A DNA stretch of 64,000 nt from Bombyx mori (GCF_030269925.1 NC_085108.1:6324001-6388000); one strand, 5' to 3'; numbered from the stretch's first letter, positions 1-10,775 are shown. The notes: generated from the letters alone by a model not told the origin. Program-made: numbers and translations.

Positions 1-271
1 TACTAAATTACTCGGTACTCGACTGAAAATACTCGCCTAGTCCGAACAAGGCTTTAGGGTAGATAGTTACCGGGATCTATAGATTTACTTTTAAATCTGC
101 AACCTAAAACCGAAATACACAATACGTTCAGAATACTTATTTAAAAAATAAAAAATTAAAATATTTGAGAAAAAAAACAAAAAAAAAAGCCCGCTGAGTT
201 TGTTTCGCCGGTTCTCCTCAGGACTGTGGCTCTTTTTGGAACCGGTGGTAGAGTTAACATTGTTATTTATA

Positions 272-664
272 CTAGAGGCCCCGCAGTAGTCGAAATTCGA
301 CTATAATTAATTGGAATTGTAAGTTTGTACACTATTAGGATTGTATTTTATACTTCTATAATCACTAATTTCGCCAAGACTACACTATAAAAAATATCAA
401 CAAAGACAAACAATATTTAATCTCAATTTGACCACAGACGCCAAGAACAAAAGTTTGACAATAAATAAATAGTATGCATGTAGTGTGTGTAATGTTTTCT
501 TTATTGATTTAATGTATCTTCTATGCATTATTTAAAAAAAAATATTAGCATTGTGCACTTCTTCTCTATATTCTCTATAAGAGTGGAAAATTTCATACTC
601 CTCCGTCCGCGCAATTTTCGTAAAAAGGGATACAAAGTTTTTGCTTCACGTATTAATATATAGA
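272..664 (-). mobile_element. Non-autonomous Helitron, family A
   Basis: Read on the minus strand it starts TCTATATATTAATACG and ends in CTAG. Before that end lies the hairpin TAGTCGAATTTCGACTA. The flanks are A and T with no target duplication. Six other copies lie in the window. Confidence 0.75.
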
Positions 665-769
665 TTTTGACATTCGACAAGTGTGTCATACTGACATCTA
701 AGTTGAAATAAATGATTTTGAATTTGAATTTGAAGTAAGTTTAGTGTGATTAGTGCGAGTTTTTTTTCT

Positions 770-912
770 TAACCCACAGACAGCCCACTGAGTTTCTTGC
801 TCTTGCTAGGGTTCGTGTTAGCAATATCGTCAGGTTTGAGCCTCGTGAGCTCACCTACTAGTTAAGGTCCTGATATGATGTCTCTAGACCATCAGCTTAG
901 GTAGGAAAAAAA
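770..912 (+). repeat. Retroposon family R, internally deleted copy
   Basis: It has the segments of family R (as at 46235-46555), with an A run at the end, but a central part is missing. Confidence 0.55.
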
Positions 913-1499
913 AGCGAGTTTTTTACCGTTCTCGATAGCGTAAAAGTTAACTTTTTGTATAGAACGTTTGCCTACGTTTGCCGCTAGGGGCGCTGTTCCA
1001 ACTGCATACAAAACTTTTTTTTTTTTTTTTCGGGACGGGGCCGAACCTCCTACGTGGTCCCCGCGCCTAGGGGGCGCGCGGTGTATGTGAGACTCAACGA
1101 TCTGCAGGTGTTGAGAGCAGACCGCGGGCCCAAGGATTTTAGGGCCCGCCCACTAAACGACTCCCCTGCACTCTTACACCTGACGTCCGATCTCCGTCCG
1201 GGGTCAGAACCCAGTCAGAGTAGGGGGGTTCCCGCGGTCAACACTACAACCAGACACGCGGCGCCACCCCGAGGACGCCCGACCGACGTGTCGTCGAGGC
1301 GATAGTCGACGACCAACGACGTCGGTCTCCGCGGTACGGCGGCCCTACCAGGCCGCCCGGGCGGTGTCGCTGGTGTTCCAGGATACCCCGCTGGGCCAGA
1401 ACCAGCCTGCCGGGTCGGAACGCGATACACCGCCGACCGGGAACTGCATACAAAACTGGGTTAACTTTTACGCTATCGAGAACGGTAAAAAACTCGCAC
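913..1499. mobile_element. MITE with ~38-bp terminal inverted repeats, split by the retroposon
   Basis: GCGAGTTTTTTACCGTTCTC and the following bases (915-952) recur in reverse complement at 1461-1498. Without the inserted retroposon the element would be only about 165 bp. One end of a related copy is visible near 58785-58820. Confidence 0.6.
1000..1457 (-). mobile_element. GC-rich poly(A) retroposon with 16-bp target duplication
   Basis: A GC-rich block (about 1016-1441) has a T run at its left edge, so it is a minus-strand retroposon with a poly(A) tail. The 16-mer aactgcatacaaaact flanks it perfectly at 1000-1015 and 1442-1457. Related copies lie at 24650-25174 (+) and 27640-27850. The class is unknown; it could be the 3' end of a LINE. 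Confidence 0.75.
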
Positions 1500-1631
1500 T
1501 AAGCACACAGATTACATTACGCAGCACGCGTTCGTTCGAGGTCGTTGACCCCGTGACATGATTTTGCGTTCCACTGCGTGCCAAAATAAAATAGTCGTTT
1601 TTTTACTTATTCTATATAGCTTTATAATATA

Positions 1632-1872
1632 ATCGACGCTTGAAAGGCAAACGTGACTAAGCGACAATGCGTGAACTTTACAGTAGACTAATTTAAAGTT
1701 GAAATACCTGAAAAAAAATATATTTTAACGAATCTCTATCTGTAGGATTGAAATGATTTTAATAGACCAAGTAATATATATTTTTTTGCGCATCGAATAT
1801 GGTTATTGCCTATCATTTATGTACAAAGCAGTTATTGTCGCTTAGTCACGTTTGCCATTCAAGCGTCGATAT
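1632..1872. mobile_element. MITE family M1, copy 1
   Basis: Terminal inverted repeats of about 30 bp (ATCGACGCTTGAAAGGCAAA, then GTGACTAAGCGACAAT) face each other. The right end lies only about 45 bp before the acceptor of the first visible G alpha exon. Confidence 0.7.
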
Positions 1873-1917
1873 GTATCATCTGGAAATTACGTTTGATTCT
1901 CTGCTTTCGATAATCAG

Positions 1918-2061
1918 GTGTTTGAAGGTATCAACGCGATCTGGTTCTTGGTGGCTTGTAGCGACTTCGACCAAACTTTGAGGGAGGACAACACCACTAA
2001 CAGACTGCAGGAGTCCTTGAACCTCTTCGAAGACGTGTGGCAGAGCAGGTAGAAGAGACAC

Positions 2062-2123
<62 letters not shown>

Positions 2124-5100
2124 TATTCTTTATTGTACACCAAAAAACAAATAAACAGTGCGATACATTAAATACAAAAAGTACAATTGGCGGTCTTATC
2201 GCTAAGAGCGATCTCTTCCAGACAACCATCAGGTGGACAAGAATCATTTGGAAACGAACTACGCGCGGTGTACTAATCCAATGAAATATATATACATATA
2301 TGTACACATACATAGAAGGCAACGCATGGGTCAAGCAGACCTCACAGCCTGGCTGATGATGAGCTTTACCTTACCTTAGTATTTAGAGCTTACAGACAAA
2401 CCAAACCCGACATTTAAATCCTCAATATAAATTATTTTTACGGTAATATTTTAATAGAAAATTTGACGGTACTTAGCAGAATATTCAAGTATTGACCGAC
2501 AACATCTTTAGTCGCCTGTGTGAAATGTCCGAATTATTAAAAAAAAAAGCAATAAAAACATGAGACTAAAAACTCGTAAAGGTTTATTTATAATTAAAAT
2601 TAAAACTAGCAGACCCGGCCACACTTTGCTGTGGCTAAGGCTTTTGTTTTCAATTAATAATAAACAAGATGATGACCGAGCTTCGCTCGTTTTTTTTTTT
2701 GATAACGCCATCTCGGTTATTTGCCCTCAATTAAGAAAAATAGTATTATTATTCGCCAATAGATGTCGGGAAGAGTTTGTGGAGTCTGTGCTTATATAGA
2801 GCGTGTGTGGTATTATGTGGTGATAATTATTAATAAGACACGACAGTTTGCAACCTGTTTATTGTGCGACGACTCGACACAGACTGGTCAAGCTAAGCCC
2901 GCTACATCACTCCCCCCTTAAAAATAAGACATAAAATTTTATTACAAAAAAATAAGAGTAAAATGTAAAAAAAGTATATAAGATAATGTAAAAAAAAGGT
3001 AAAAATATAAAAATCTTAACTTAGTAACATTATTCATTGCTTAACAAATAAGAAATATAAAATAAAAGTAATCCTATTTAAAAACATTTTTAAACTTCTA
3101 GTCATTCGTAGCACAATTTCACATAATTTCCAACTTAGCGAATTATTACAATTACAATTTATTGCCAAATACTTTGTACTGTGCAAAAGATATCGTTTTT
3201 CTATTTACCTACTTAATCAGCAAAACGTACCGGTGGTTTCACAATACGACCACTACGTGTAACACGGTAATTAGCTGAGCGATTTTGATCGCTATTCTCG
3301 GAGGCTCTGATAGGTTCCTTGTTGTGGTCACTTATTTTAGGTCTATTCGTTAATAAGTTATTTTTAATAACCAAATTATTTTCTGTCTCTGCCGTATGCA
3401 TATAAGCGGGTTTCAACCTGTCTACCGATATATACGCATCTCGGTTAGGAAATTGCACTAAAAATACTTTCTCTGTTCTATTTAGGACTTTATAAGGTCC
3501 TTCATAGGGAGGTTCTAACGATTTTTTAATTATATCTGAACGAACAAAAACGTGAGTACAGTTATTCAAATCGCTATGTACAAACACTGTATGAGCATCC
3601 TTACGCGGTAGCGGTTTAGGTTTCAAATTATATATCATAGCGCGTAAATGCTTTACGTATTGACAATGATCTAATATAGGTATAATACCATCATTATAAA
3701 AATCTCCCGGTAAACGTAATGTTTGCCCGTAGGTCATTTCGGCGGCACTGACGCCTGAGTCGGTCCGTGGTGCTGCACGAAGTCCTAGCAAAACAATAGG
3801 TAATTCTTCAACCCACGTCTTAGAATCTAGTCGGGCCATGAGCGCTGCCTTGAGTGAACGGTGCCATCTTTCCACTAACCCGTTGCATTGCGGGTGATAG
3901 GGAGTAGTGCGTGTCTTGACAATACCTAGACACTTCATTAGTTCCTTAAAAACATTACTTTCAAATTGTCTGCCTTGATCCGTGGTTAGTTTAGCGGGGC
4001 AGCCAAATCGCGAAATCCATCCCTCGACTATTACTTTTGCAACCGTCTCTGCCGTAATATCCTTAACTGGAAAGGCTTCTGGCCATCCAGTTTGACGATC
4101 TACAATCGTAACTAAATACCTATAGTCTTGCAAGGATATAGGCAAGGGGCCGACTATATCTACGTGGATGTGCGTAAATCGTTCAGCTAACGGAAATTGA
4201 CTAATTTTAGATTTAGTATGCCTATGTACTTTTGCTCGTTGGCATTTAATACAACTTTTTGCCCATTTACTGACGTCTACATTCATATTAACCCAGAAAA
4301 ATCTTTCCTTCACCAATTTTTTAGAGGTTCGAATTCCTGGGTGATAATTATTAATAAGACACGACAGTTTGCAACCTGTTTATTGTGCGACGACTCGACA
4401 CAGACTGGTCAAGCTAAGCCCGCTACAAGTTGATTATTAAAACAACATTTTCTGAAATAAATCGTAGCTAGATCGATTTATCGCCCCCGAAATCCGCTGT
4501 ACCGCTGTATACTAAATTATATGAAAATCGTTGGAGCCGTTTCCGAGATTCAGATTATATATATACAAGAATTGCTCGTTTAAAGGTATAAGATAACCAA
4601 CATAAGAAATCATTTTATTGTTAATTAATAAATATTGCGACCATTGATCGAAATAAAAACCATTCTATCTTTCAAGTTGGATCAAACTGCACACGGTGTG
4701 CAAATTTAATTTAAAATCGGCTAAGTAGTTTAGGAGTCCATCGCGGACAAACAACGTGGCACGTGATTTATATATATTAAGATTATCAATGTGTTACTAA
4801 AAAGCCTAGAGTAAATTTTTTTAAAACGTTTCTCCGTCTTAATTAGAAATTCCTCAAAAGGTTTCTTCTGGAGGCTGGGCTGATCGTGTTCCTCAACAAG
4901 CAGGACGTGCTGGAGGCGAAGGTGTCCCGGGGCCGCTCGCCCGCCACCCACTTCCCGGAGTACTCCCGGTACGAAGCGCCCGGGGACGAGTACACGAGGA
5001 CCAAGCTCTTCATACGGAGTCTGTTCGTCGTGAGTTGTTTTGATTCAATCACAAAACGTCTCCAGACTATAGTTACGCGCTAGGGCTCTGCAAATTAAAT

Positions 5101-6219
5101 GGTATTTTATACTTCTATAATCACAAATTTCGCCAAGACGATAAAAATATTAACAAAGACAAACAATATTTAATCTATTCTCAATTTGACAACAGACGTC
5201 AAGAACAAAAGTTTGACAATAAATAGTATGCATGCGTGTGTGCGTCAAATACATGGTATGTAGTGTGTGTAATGTTTTCTTTATTGATTTAATGTATCTT
5301 TTATGCATTATTTTAAAAAAATATTAGCATTGTGCACTTCTTCTATATATTCTCTATAAGTGTGGGAAATTTCATACTCCTCCGTCCGCGCAAATTTCGT
5401 AAAAAGGGTTACAAAGTTTTTGCTTCACGTATTAAAATATATATAGATTCACGATTGCGATGAAGGGCTCGGCGAGTAAATTAACCAGTGCGTCGCGTTT
5501 CCGATCCGGTGGTAGATTCTGCCTCTTTTCCTACCTAAGCTGATAGCCTTGAGAGGCTATTTCAGCGTAGCCTTAACTAGTGGGTGAGCTCACGGGGCTC
5601 AAACCTGACGATGTTGCTAACACGAACCCTAGCAAGAGCCGTGCTTCGCAGAATCTACCACCGGATCGGAAACGCGACCCACTGAGAAGATCCGGCGAGA
5701 AACTCAGTGGGCTGTGTCTGTAGGTTAATTTACTCGATTGCTTAGATGGGTGTACGAGCTCACAACCCACCTGGTATTAAGTGGTTACTGGAGCTTGTAG
5801 ACATCTATAACTTCAATGCGCCACACACCTTGAGATATAGTTCTAAGGTCTCACGTATAGTTACAACGGCTGCCCCACCCTTCAAACCGAAACGCATTGC
5901 TGCTTCACGGCAGAAACAGGCAGGGTGGTGGTACCCACCCGCGCGGACTCACAAGAGGTCCTACCACCAGTAAAAGTGACTTGCACACACACACACTTTT
6001 TTTTTTAATGCCGCGCCCTTTCAGGACTTGACCAAGAGGCAGCGGCAGCGCGCCGTGGCCGCCTCGGCCGAGCGCTTCGTCGTTGGTGAGGCCCACAGGC
6101 CCCGGGAGTGCTACTTCCACTTCACGACCGCCACGGACACTGACAATGTCCGGACCGTCTTCAGAGACGTCCACCAGATCATACTGACGCACGTGCTCAA
6201 TAATATAGGCGTTTATTGA
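1918..6219 (+). CDS. G protein alpha subunit, C-terminal three exons (5' part outside window)
   Basis: The gene encodes the GTP-binding alpha subunit that couples membrane receptors to effectors. Visible coding exons are 1918-2048, 4861-5029 and 6025-6219 (stop TGA 6217-6219). GT donors follow the first two exons, AG acceptors precede all three, and phases join exactly (2, then 0). Exon one reads VFEGINAIWFLVACSDFDQ, then REDNTTNRLQESLNLF as in Gs-type subunits. Exon two carries the guanine-specificity motif FLNKQD. Exon three carries the TCAT-loop equivalent TTATDTDN and ends LNNIGVY. The switch II and P-loop exons are not seen and should lie left of the window. The C-terminus differs from the Gs, Gq, Gi/o and G12 tails as I know them, and has no cysteine at -4. 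It could be the insect-specific G alpha f class, which is inference. The first intron holds an (AG)n run and a nested mag-like element. AATAAA-like signals follow the stop. Confidence 0.85.
2055..2122. repeat. (AG)n microsatellite
   Basis: A nearly pure AG run starts a few bases after the donor of the first visible G alpha exon. It explains the serine/leucine-rich open frame on the opposite strand. Confidence 0.9.
2592..2820 (-). mobile_element. Helitron-like repeat, left part, split by the mag-like element
   Basis: It begins actagcagacccggccac, the CTAG end of a common lepidopteran repeat. The matching right part appears to continue at about 4428-4580, beyond the gypsy element inserted inside it. 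Confidence 0.45.
2821..2906 (-). repeat. 3' LTR of the mag-like element
   Basis: 86 bp, identical to 4342-4427. The preceding polypurine tract lies at 2907-2920. Confidence 0.85.
3213..4340 (-). pseudogene. Integrase C-terminal part of pol (mag-like element)
   Basis: The open frame begins within the integrase zinc-binding region (HPGIRTSKKLVKERFFW, then CIKC), so the H2C2 finger is partly kept. The catalytic core shows D of HVDIVGP, D of TTDQGRQFE and the E of NGLVERWH, the DDE triad. A C-terminal tail follows with basic residues and the chromodomain-free end typical of this lineage. The first in-frame methionine is at 4316, but the frame is open back to the 5' LTR. It is a fragment of a polyprotein and not a host gene. 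It inserts DNA in the intact element. Here it lacks the rest of pol. Confidence 0.85.
4342..4427 (-). repeat. 5' LTR of the mag-like element
   Basis: 86 bp, identical to 2821-2906. It is followed directly by integrase codons and has no primer-binding site. Confidence 0.85.
5100..5447 (-). mobile_element. Helitron family A, 3'-truncated copy
   Basis: It has the 5' end of family A but lacks the hairpin and CTAG end. It lies in the last G alpha intron. Confidence 0.65.
5450..5735 (-). repeat. Retroposon family R, two opposed pieces
   Basis: 5450-5520 reads in the + sense, and 5527-5735 in the - sense from ttttcctacctaagctgatag. Both match family R, so a rearrangement or 5' inversion took place. 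Confidence 0.6.
5735..5972 (-). mobile_element. Bm1-like SINE, 5'-truncated
   Basis: On the minus strand it runs from CTGGTGGTAGGACCTCTTGT to AAGCAAT. It lacks the tRNA-like head seen in the full copies at 38546 and 48249. Confidence 0.8.
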
Positions 6220-6619
6220 ATAAAATAAAATTGTTTTGTTGGCCAATTTGGAGTTTCATTTCTATTTGTTTTATAAATATTAAGGACACATCGTTAATTG
6301 TATACATATATATAGAAAAACCTTTAATATGTAAAATTCTTTGGTTTTTAAAAAGGATTTTTCTTCAAAATTATTTTTAAAAGAGATTAAGGGCTATAAT
6401 AAATATCATTTTCTAAATATATCACAGAAAACACAATTAAGTATTTTATTGCTTATTCATTCGGAAATACTCCATATCATTGTACAATATACTAGTAACC
6501 CGCCACGCTTGGGTTCGAGAACATTTAGTTTATTATTGATTATGAAAATAACAGATTTTTTTTTACACTTACTTGACACTTATCGTTATATTTTGAGTAA
6601 TTTACTCTATATCTAGGTA

Positions 6620-7802
6620 CCGGTAAAATGGGGCGATTAGGGATTGACAGGCGAATCGGGAAAAAACCGGGAAAATCTTTCGACGCTCAATATAAGTTTT
6701 ATATTCGTTGCAAAATCTTCCATTTTTTGTAGTTTAATAGTAGAATGTTGAAAGTTCACAAAACAACTCTGAATATGCATGATAATAGCTGCTAACTTAT
6801 AAAAAATCGCGTTTCAAATTAACTTCCTGTGGTGGTCATTATTTTAGTGCTAGAAACTTTGCTCTCTTTTATTTATTTGATAATAATAGAAGACGACTAT
6901 GATTTATAAACGTTATTTAGTGTTTGAACCAGCATATATATTAAAGGTAAGTCTCAGTTGTTATTGGTTTTAATGTATTTGATTAAATAAAAATACATGT
7001 AAAAATCTGTTGTTTTTGGGGTTATTGGGGACGTCTTAGGTACAAATAACAACGAAAAAGGGGTCAATTGGGATGAGAATACGTGAAATGGAAACCACCC
7101 AAGTATAAATATAAATAGGTACAGGTTTGTAGGGTTGTCTATGTAGTTATAACAATATTTTTTAAATTTGTTGGTAAATATCTGGTTTATTCGAAGCGAA
7201 ATTGGGAATAAGTCTTTATTTGAAATAGATAAGAAATTTAATATAAGTAAGTCGATTTTGCAGAGACATGTAACAAGATCAATGAAATCTCAAGGTGGAC
7301 AAAAATGTCTAAGTAATACATAATAAAATATTTAATATTTGTTCAGAGTGGGGGTATTCATCTGATTAATCCATGGAATAACCGACACACCTAATCTCTT
7401 AACCCAGATAGAAATATCAGCACTGTCGATTGCACCTATAATTGAGGTGATGTCTGCCATGTACTTTTGTCAGTTTTTCAAATTTTTTTATTGATGATCA
7501 CTTTGTTGGTGCAACTAAATAAATAAATAAATTAAAACTATATATAAAAATAAAAGTAGTGCCAACCCTAGCAAATTTCTCATTACATCCCAATTAACCG
7601 CAATTTTCGGGTAAATAGGGATTACACCTATTTTTGCATTTTTTGCTTAAACTGGAATGCTAGTTGCATAATTTTAAATTAGACAACAAAGATGCCCCCA
7701 AGACTCAATCATTTTGATCCTGATATAGCATCATATACATCAACAACTACCTTAAAATTGCTCATAAAGTTGGAATTTGTCCCTAATCGCCCCATTTTAC
7801 GG
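6620..7802. mobile_element. 1183-bp DNA transposon with ~24-bp inverted ends and TA duplication
   Basis: The left end CCGGTAAAATGGGGCGATTA (6620 on) is mirrored at 7779-7802 with one base missing. TA flanks it on both sides (6618-6619 and 7803-7804), as in Tc1/mariner insertion. No transposase frame is seen. An internal segment (7420-7475) recurs at the right edge of the window. Confidence 0.7.
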
Positions 7803-7804
7803 TA

Positions 7805-8546
7805 TATAAATTATAGCCTATGAGTTATTCTCATGTGTCAACTATATTATTGTAAAGTTTTATCAAAATCCATTCAGTAGTTTTTGGGCGAAAGAGTAAC
7901 AAACATGCATCCACAAATTGGCACAAATTCTTAAAGTTTCGCGTTTTTGATATTAATAGGATATAAACAATCACTATTTTACTGAACCTTTATTTATATG
8001 CCATTTCATACTTTTTAATTCTTATTTTTTATTTTTTTATTTATTGAAAGCATTGGCAACACGGCCATTAGCATAAACTAATTTTACAAAAAAATACAAA
8101 ATTTAACTAGGCCTTACAATAAAAACACAAATAAAAGAAATAAACCAAACCAAGAAACAATTACAATACATTGAGTACAACAAAAAATTAATTACAAAAT
8201 GAATTGCAAGAAATTACATTAAAAAAAAATATTATCAAGTGAGAAAAGAAAAACAAAACTAACAAGTTTTCTTTTCAACAAACAACAAAAAAACATCATA
8301 GTCCCACATCTCATATTGCTTAATTTAATTTCTACCCTGTTATTTAATTTTTAAAAATGCATATCGCTCATACTGTGCTATAAATAAAGTCACTTATGCA
8401 ATTTTTGTTAAAACTGAACTGGGTATGAGAAAATACATTTTGTAATAGTTATCAATGAGATGTTTGCTTTTACTGATGAAATTTAAAGTTTTAGTTTAAA
8501 TAGTTATTATTGTTTTTATTTCTTTAGTCTAGCAAATAAACTATAT
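7805..8546. other. AT-rich stretch without recognised gene
   Basis: It has homopolymer runs and scattered stop codons in all frames. Nothing else is seen. Confidence 0.6.
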
Positions 8547-8808
8547 ATCAACGCTTGAAAGGCAAAAGTGACTAAGCGACAATGCGTGAACTTTACAGTA
8601 GACTAATTTAAGGTTGAAATCAATTTAAAATATACATGAGAAATACCTGAAAAAATTTCTATTTTAACGAATCTAGCTGTAGGATTGAAATGATTTTAAT
8701 AGACCTAGAAATATTTTTTTTTTTGCGCATCGAATATGGTTATTGCCCATCATTTATGTACAAAGCAGTTATTGTCGCTTAGTCACGTTTGCCTTTCAAG
8801 CTTCGAAT
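8547..8808. mobile_element. MITE family M1, copy 2
   Basis: The same inverted ends as at 1632-1872 surround an AT-rich middle. It ends about 100 bp from the H2A stem-loop. Confidence 0.7.
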
Positions 8809-8914
8809 TATAATAAGATGTTGAATTTTCCAAGATTTCTTCTGAAAAAATACATAATTTGCATAAGTGACGTTTTCGCACCGTATATGCGATATATAAA
8901 ATTGTAAAATTTGC

Positions 8915-8930
8915 AGCCCTAACAAGGGCT
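8915..8930 (-). terminator. Histone 3' stem-loop of H2A
   Basis: On the minus strand AGCCCT-TGTT-AGGGCT forms a six-pair stem with a four-base loop. It has the size and place of the SLBP-bound signal of replication-dependent histone mRNAs. Confidence 0.85.
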
Positions 8931-8960
8931 TTGTCAGAATCGGGCCAATTACTTCAGCGT

Positions 8961-9320
8961 TTAGTGTTTAGTGGTTTTCTTAGGTAGCAGCACGGGCTGG
9001 ATGGCCGGCAGGACTCCGCCCTGCGATATAGTCACTCCGGTCATCATCCTGCTTAATTCCTCGTCGTTTTTAATGGCGAACAGGATATGCCGCGGTATGA
9101 CTCTGGTCTTTTTCATTTCTTTTGCCGCGTCCGCCGCGAGCTCCAGTATTTCGGCGGCGAGGTATTCCAGAGCCGCTGCGAGGTATATCGGGGCTCCGGA
9201 ACCGATCCTGGGAGCGTAGTTGCCGTTTCTGAGGATCTTGTGTATCCTGCCCACGGGGAAGTGAAGGCCGGCACGCGAAGACCGAGTTTTGTTCTTTCTG
9301 TGTGTGCTTTTGGAAGACAT
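8961..9320 (-). CDS. Divergent histone H2A
   Basis: A core histone of 119 aa that pairs with H2B in the nucleosome. The fold region is clear: [20 protein letters not shown], then [35 protein letters not shown] and the docking-domain segment [15 protein letters not shown]. Acidic-patch residues are kept (E of LEYLAAE, DEE of KNDEEL). It departs from canonical H2A across the core. The start is [13 protein letters not shown] in place of the usual SGRGK tail, so the H2A N-terminal tail is reshaped. The C-terminus is a short KKTTKH. A TATA-like GATATAAAC lies at 9359-9367 (minus strand), and a histone 3' stem-loop lies 30 bp after the stop. It is intronless. H3 lies next on the same strand. It is probably a replication-type gene by 3' end, but a variant by protein. 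Confidence 0.93.
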   Translation of the reverse strand: MSSKSTHRKNKTRSSRAGLHFPVGRIHKILRNGNYAPRIGSGAPIYLAAALEYLAAEILELAADAAKEMKKTRVIPRHILFAIKNDEELSRMMTGVTISQGGVLPAIQPVLLPKKTTKH

Positions 9321-9586
9321 CTCTGTTGGTAATACTCTGAGGTAACAGTCGATTCGCTGTTTATATCATCTTTTAGTTTCTTCGTCGTGTAGTGGATGGC
9401 TAGAGGACGCTTTAGGCGTGCAATGGCGTTTATTTAATTTTGTTTATATCCGTTTAATGATGAAGGTATTTTTTTTTTTTTTTTGTTAAATTACTTCTTT
9501 TTTCTTTTAGTATGACAAATAGCTTCTTGCGATAGCTGATATAGTCGAGTTTATAAAAATCTTCAATTATCTTCTATCTTCTTCTT

Positions 9587-9879
9587 CTATATATGTATAT
9601 AAAAATGAATTGCTGTTCGTTAGTCTCGCTAAAATTCGAGAACGGCTGGACCGATTTGGCTAATTTTGGTCTTGAATTATTCGTGGAAGTCCAGAGAAGG
9701 TTTAAAAGGTGAATAAATAAGAAAATACTCGGAATTATATAAAAACAAACGATTTGTATTTCCTTTGATGTGTCCCCCGTCGGAAGGATTCCTTTTGTTT
9801 GAATTAAGTTTATTTTATACAAAAGTTTAGGTCTTTTATTTATCGATTGAGTCACTACGAAGTCTGTCGGGTCTGCTAG
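9587..9879 (+). mobile_element. Helitron-like element, family C
   Basis: It begins TCTATATATGTATATAAAAA and ends GGGTCTGCTAG before T. It carries the common lepidopteran segment around GAACGGCTGGACCGATTTGG. A reversed partial copy lies at 46575-46795. Confidence 0.6.
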
Positions 9880-9944
9880 TTACCTATATAAGTATGCAGC
9901 TTAAATGAAAAATGACCTTATATTAAAATGGTGGGAATCTACTG

Positions 9945-10430
9945 AGACTTCACCGGATCCTTTTGAAGAACCCCTAAAGGCACGTCCAGTGAAAATAATA
10001 CTAAGCGGTAAATAAGTCAACATTGTTACACGTTTAAATCTAAAATAAAGTATGTTAACAAAATAAAAAAATGTGTGCGTGTACTAGTGTACACACGTAA
10101 GAAGTGAAACTTGTTTATGGCCTTATTTTTCGAAAAATGATCTACATGCAACTTTCTAGAAATTGGTTAAATAAAGTTAAATTAGATAAAGTTTAAACAA
10201 AAGGATTTTATTATCATAGACATGAATACAAAAAAGTTAAATTAGATAAAGTTTAAACAAAAGGATTTTATTATCATAGACATGAATACAAAACAGATGG
10301 CGCGTAACGGAAAAATGTGACGCGTAACCGAAAAATGTGACGGTAAATTTTTTTCCAACGCCGATAAGGAAGTTTCACTTCAATAATTAACAATAGCTTC
10401 GCTCCACGCGTTCCCGCCAAAATTTCAATC
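9945..10430. repeat. Family H repeat, divergent copy, interrupted by a second element
   Basis: It matches family H (as at 62262-62660) from about 9945 and again from 10384 up to cgcgttcccgccaaaa. A separate element sits between. Confidence 0.5.
10072..10383. mobile_element. Foldback-like element with internal 62-bp duplication
   Basis: It starts tgtgcgtgtactagtgtaca and ends gataaggaagtttcacttca. GAAGTGAAACTT near both ends is inverted. A 62-63-bp unit (aagttaaattagataaagtt onward) is repeated head to tail at about 10168-10292. A longer relative lies at 23583-24525. Confidence 0.6.
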
Positions 10431-10570
10431 TGTCAAAGTATTATAGTTTTTTTTTTTTAATTTCAATAAAGGTCTTAATGTATGAATAACAAAAGCACCA
10501 TGTAACATGGCACTTATTTAACAAATTACTTCTGGTAGACATATTATGGCCCTATTAACAATTTTTTTAT

Positions 10571-10775
10571 TGCTTAGTGTTAAGTGGTCATAGGAGCCCA
10601 TAGACATCTACAACGTAAATGCCGCCACTCACCTTGAGATATGAATTCTAAGGTCTCAGTATAGTTACAACGGCTGCCCCACCCTTCAAACCGAAACGCA
10701 TTACTGCTTCACGGTACAAACAGGCACGGGTGGTAGTACCTACCCGTACGGGCTCACAAAACGTTCTACCACCAG
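10571..10775 (-). mobile_element. Bm1-like SINE, truncated
   Basis: On the minus strand it runs from ctggtggtagaacg to the AAGCAATAAAAA tail, with the lower part deleted. Confidence 0.75.

Larger units (their letters stand above)
2821..4427 (-). mobile_element. mag-like Ty3/gypsy LTR retrotransposon, internally deleted
   Basis: Two identical 86-bp direct repeats (2821-2906 and 4342-4427) flank an integrase frame. On the minus strand they read TGTAGCGGGC...TTATCA, so they carry TG/CA ends. A purine tract AAGGGGGGAGTGA abuts the 3' LTR, as expected. The Bombyx retrotransposon mag is known for very short LTRs, so this is placed in that lineage. The 5' LTR runs straight into the HPGIR of integrase: primer site, gag, protease, RT and RNase H are all gone. 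I see no target duplication. Confidence 0.85.

Noticed and set aside
1876..2334. 152-codon minus-strand open frame with long Ser/Leu runs
   Set aside because: It is the antisense of the (AG)n microsatellite and of the G alpha exon.
2807..4440. Target-site duplication of the mag-like element
   Set aside because: The bases outside the two LTRs (tgtgg against agttg) do not match.
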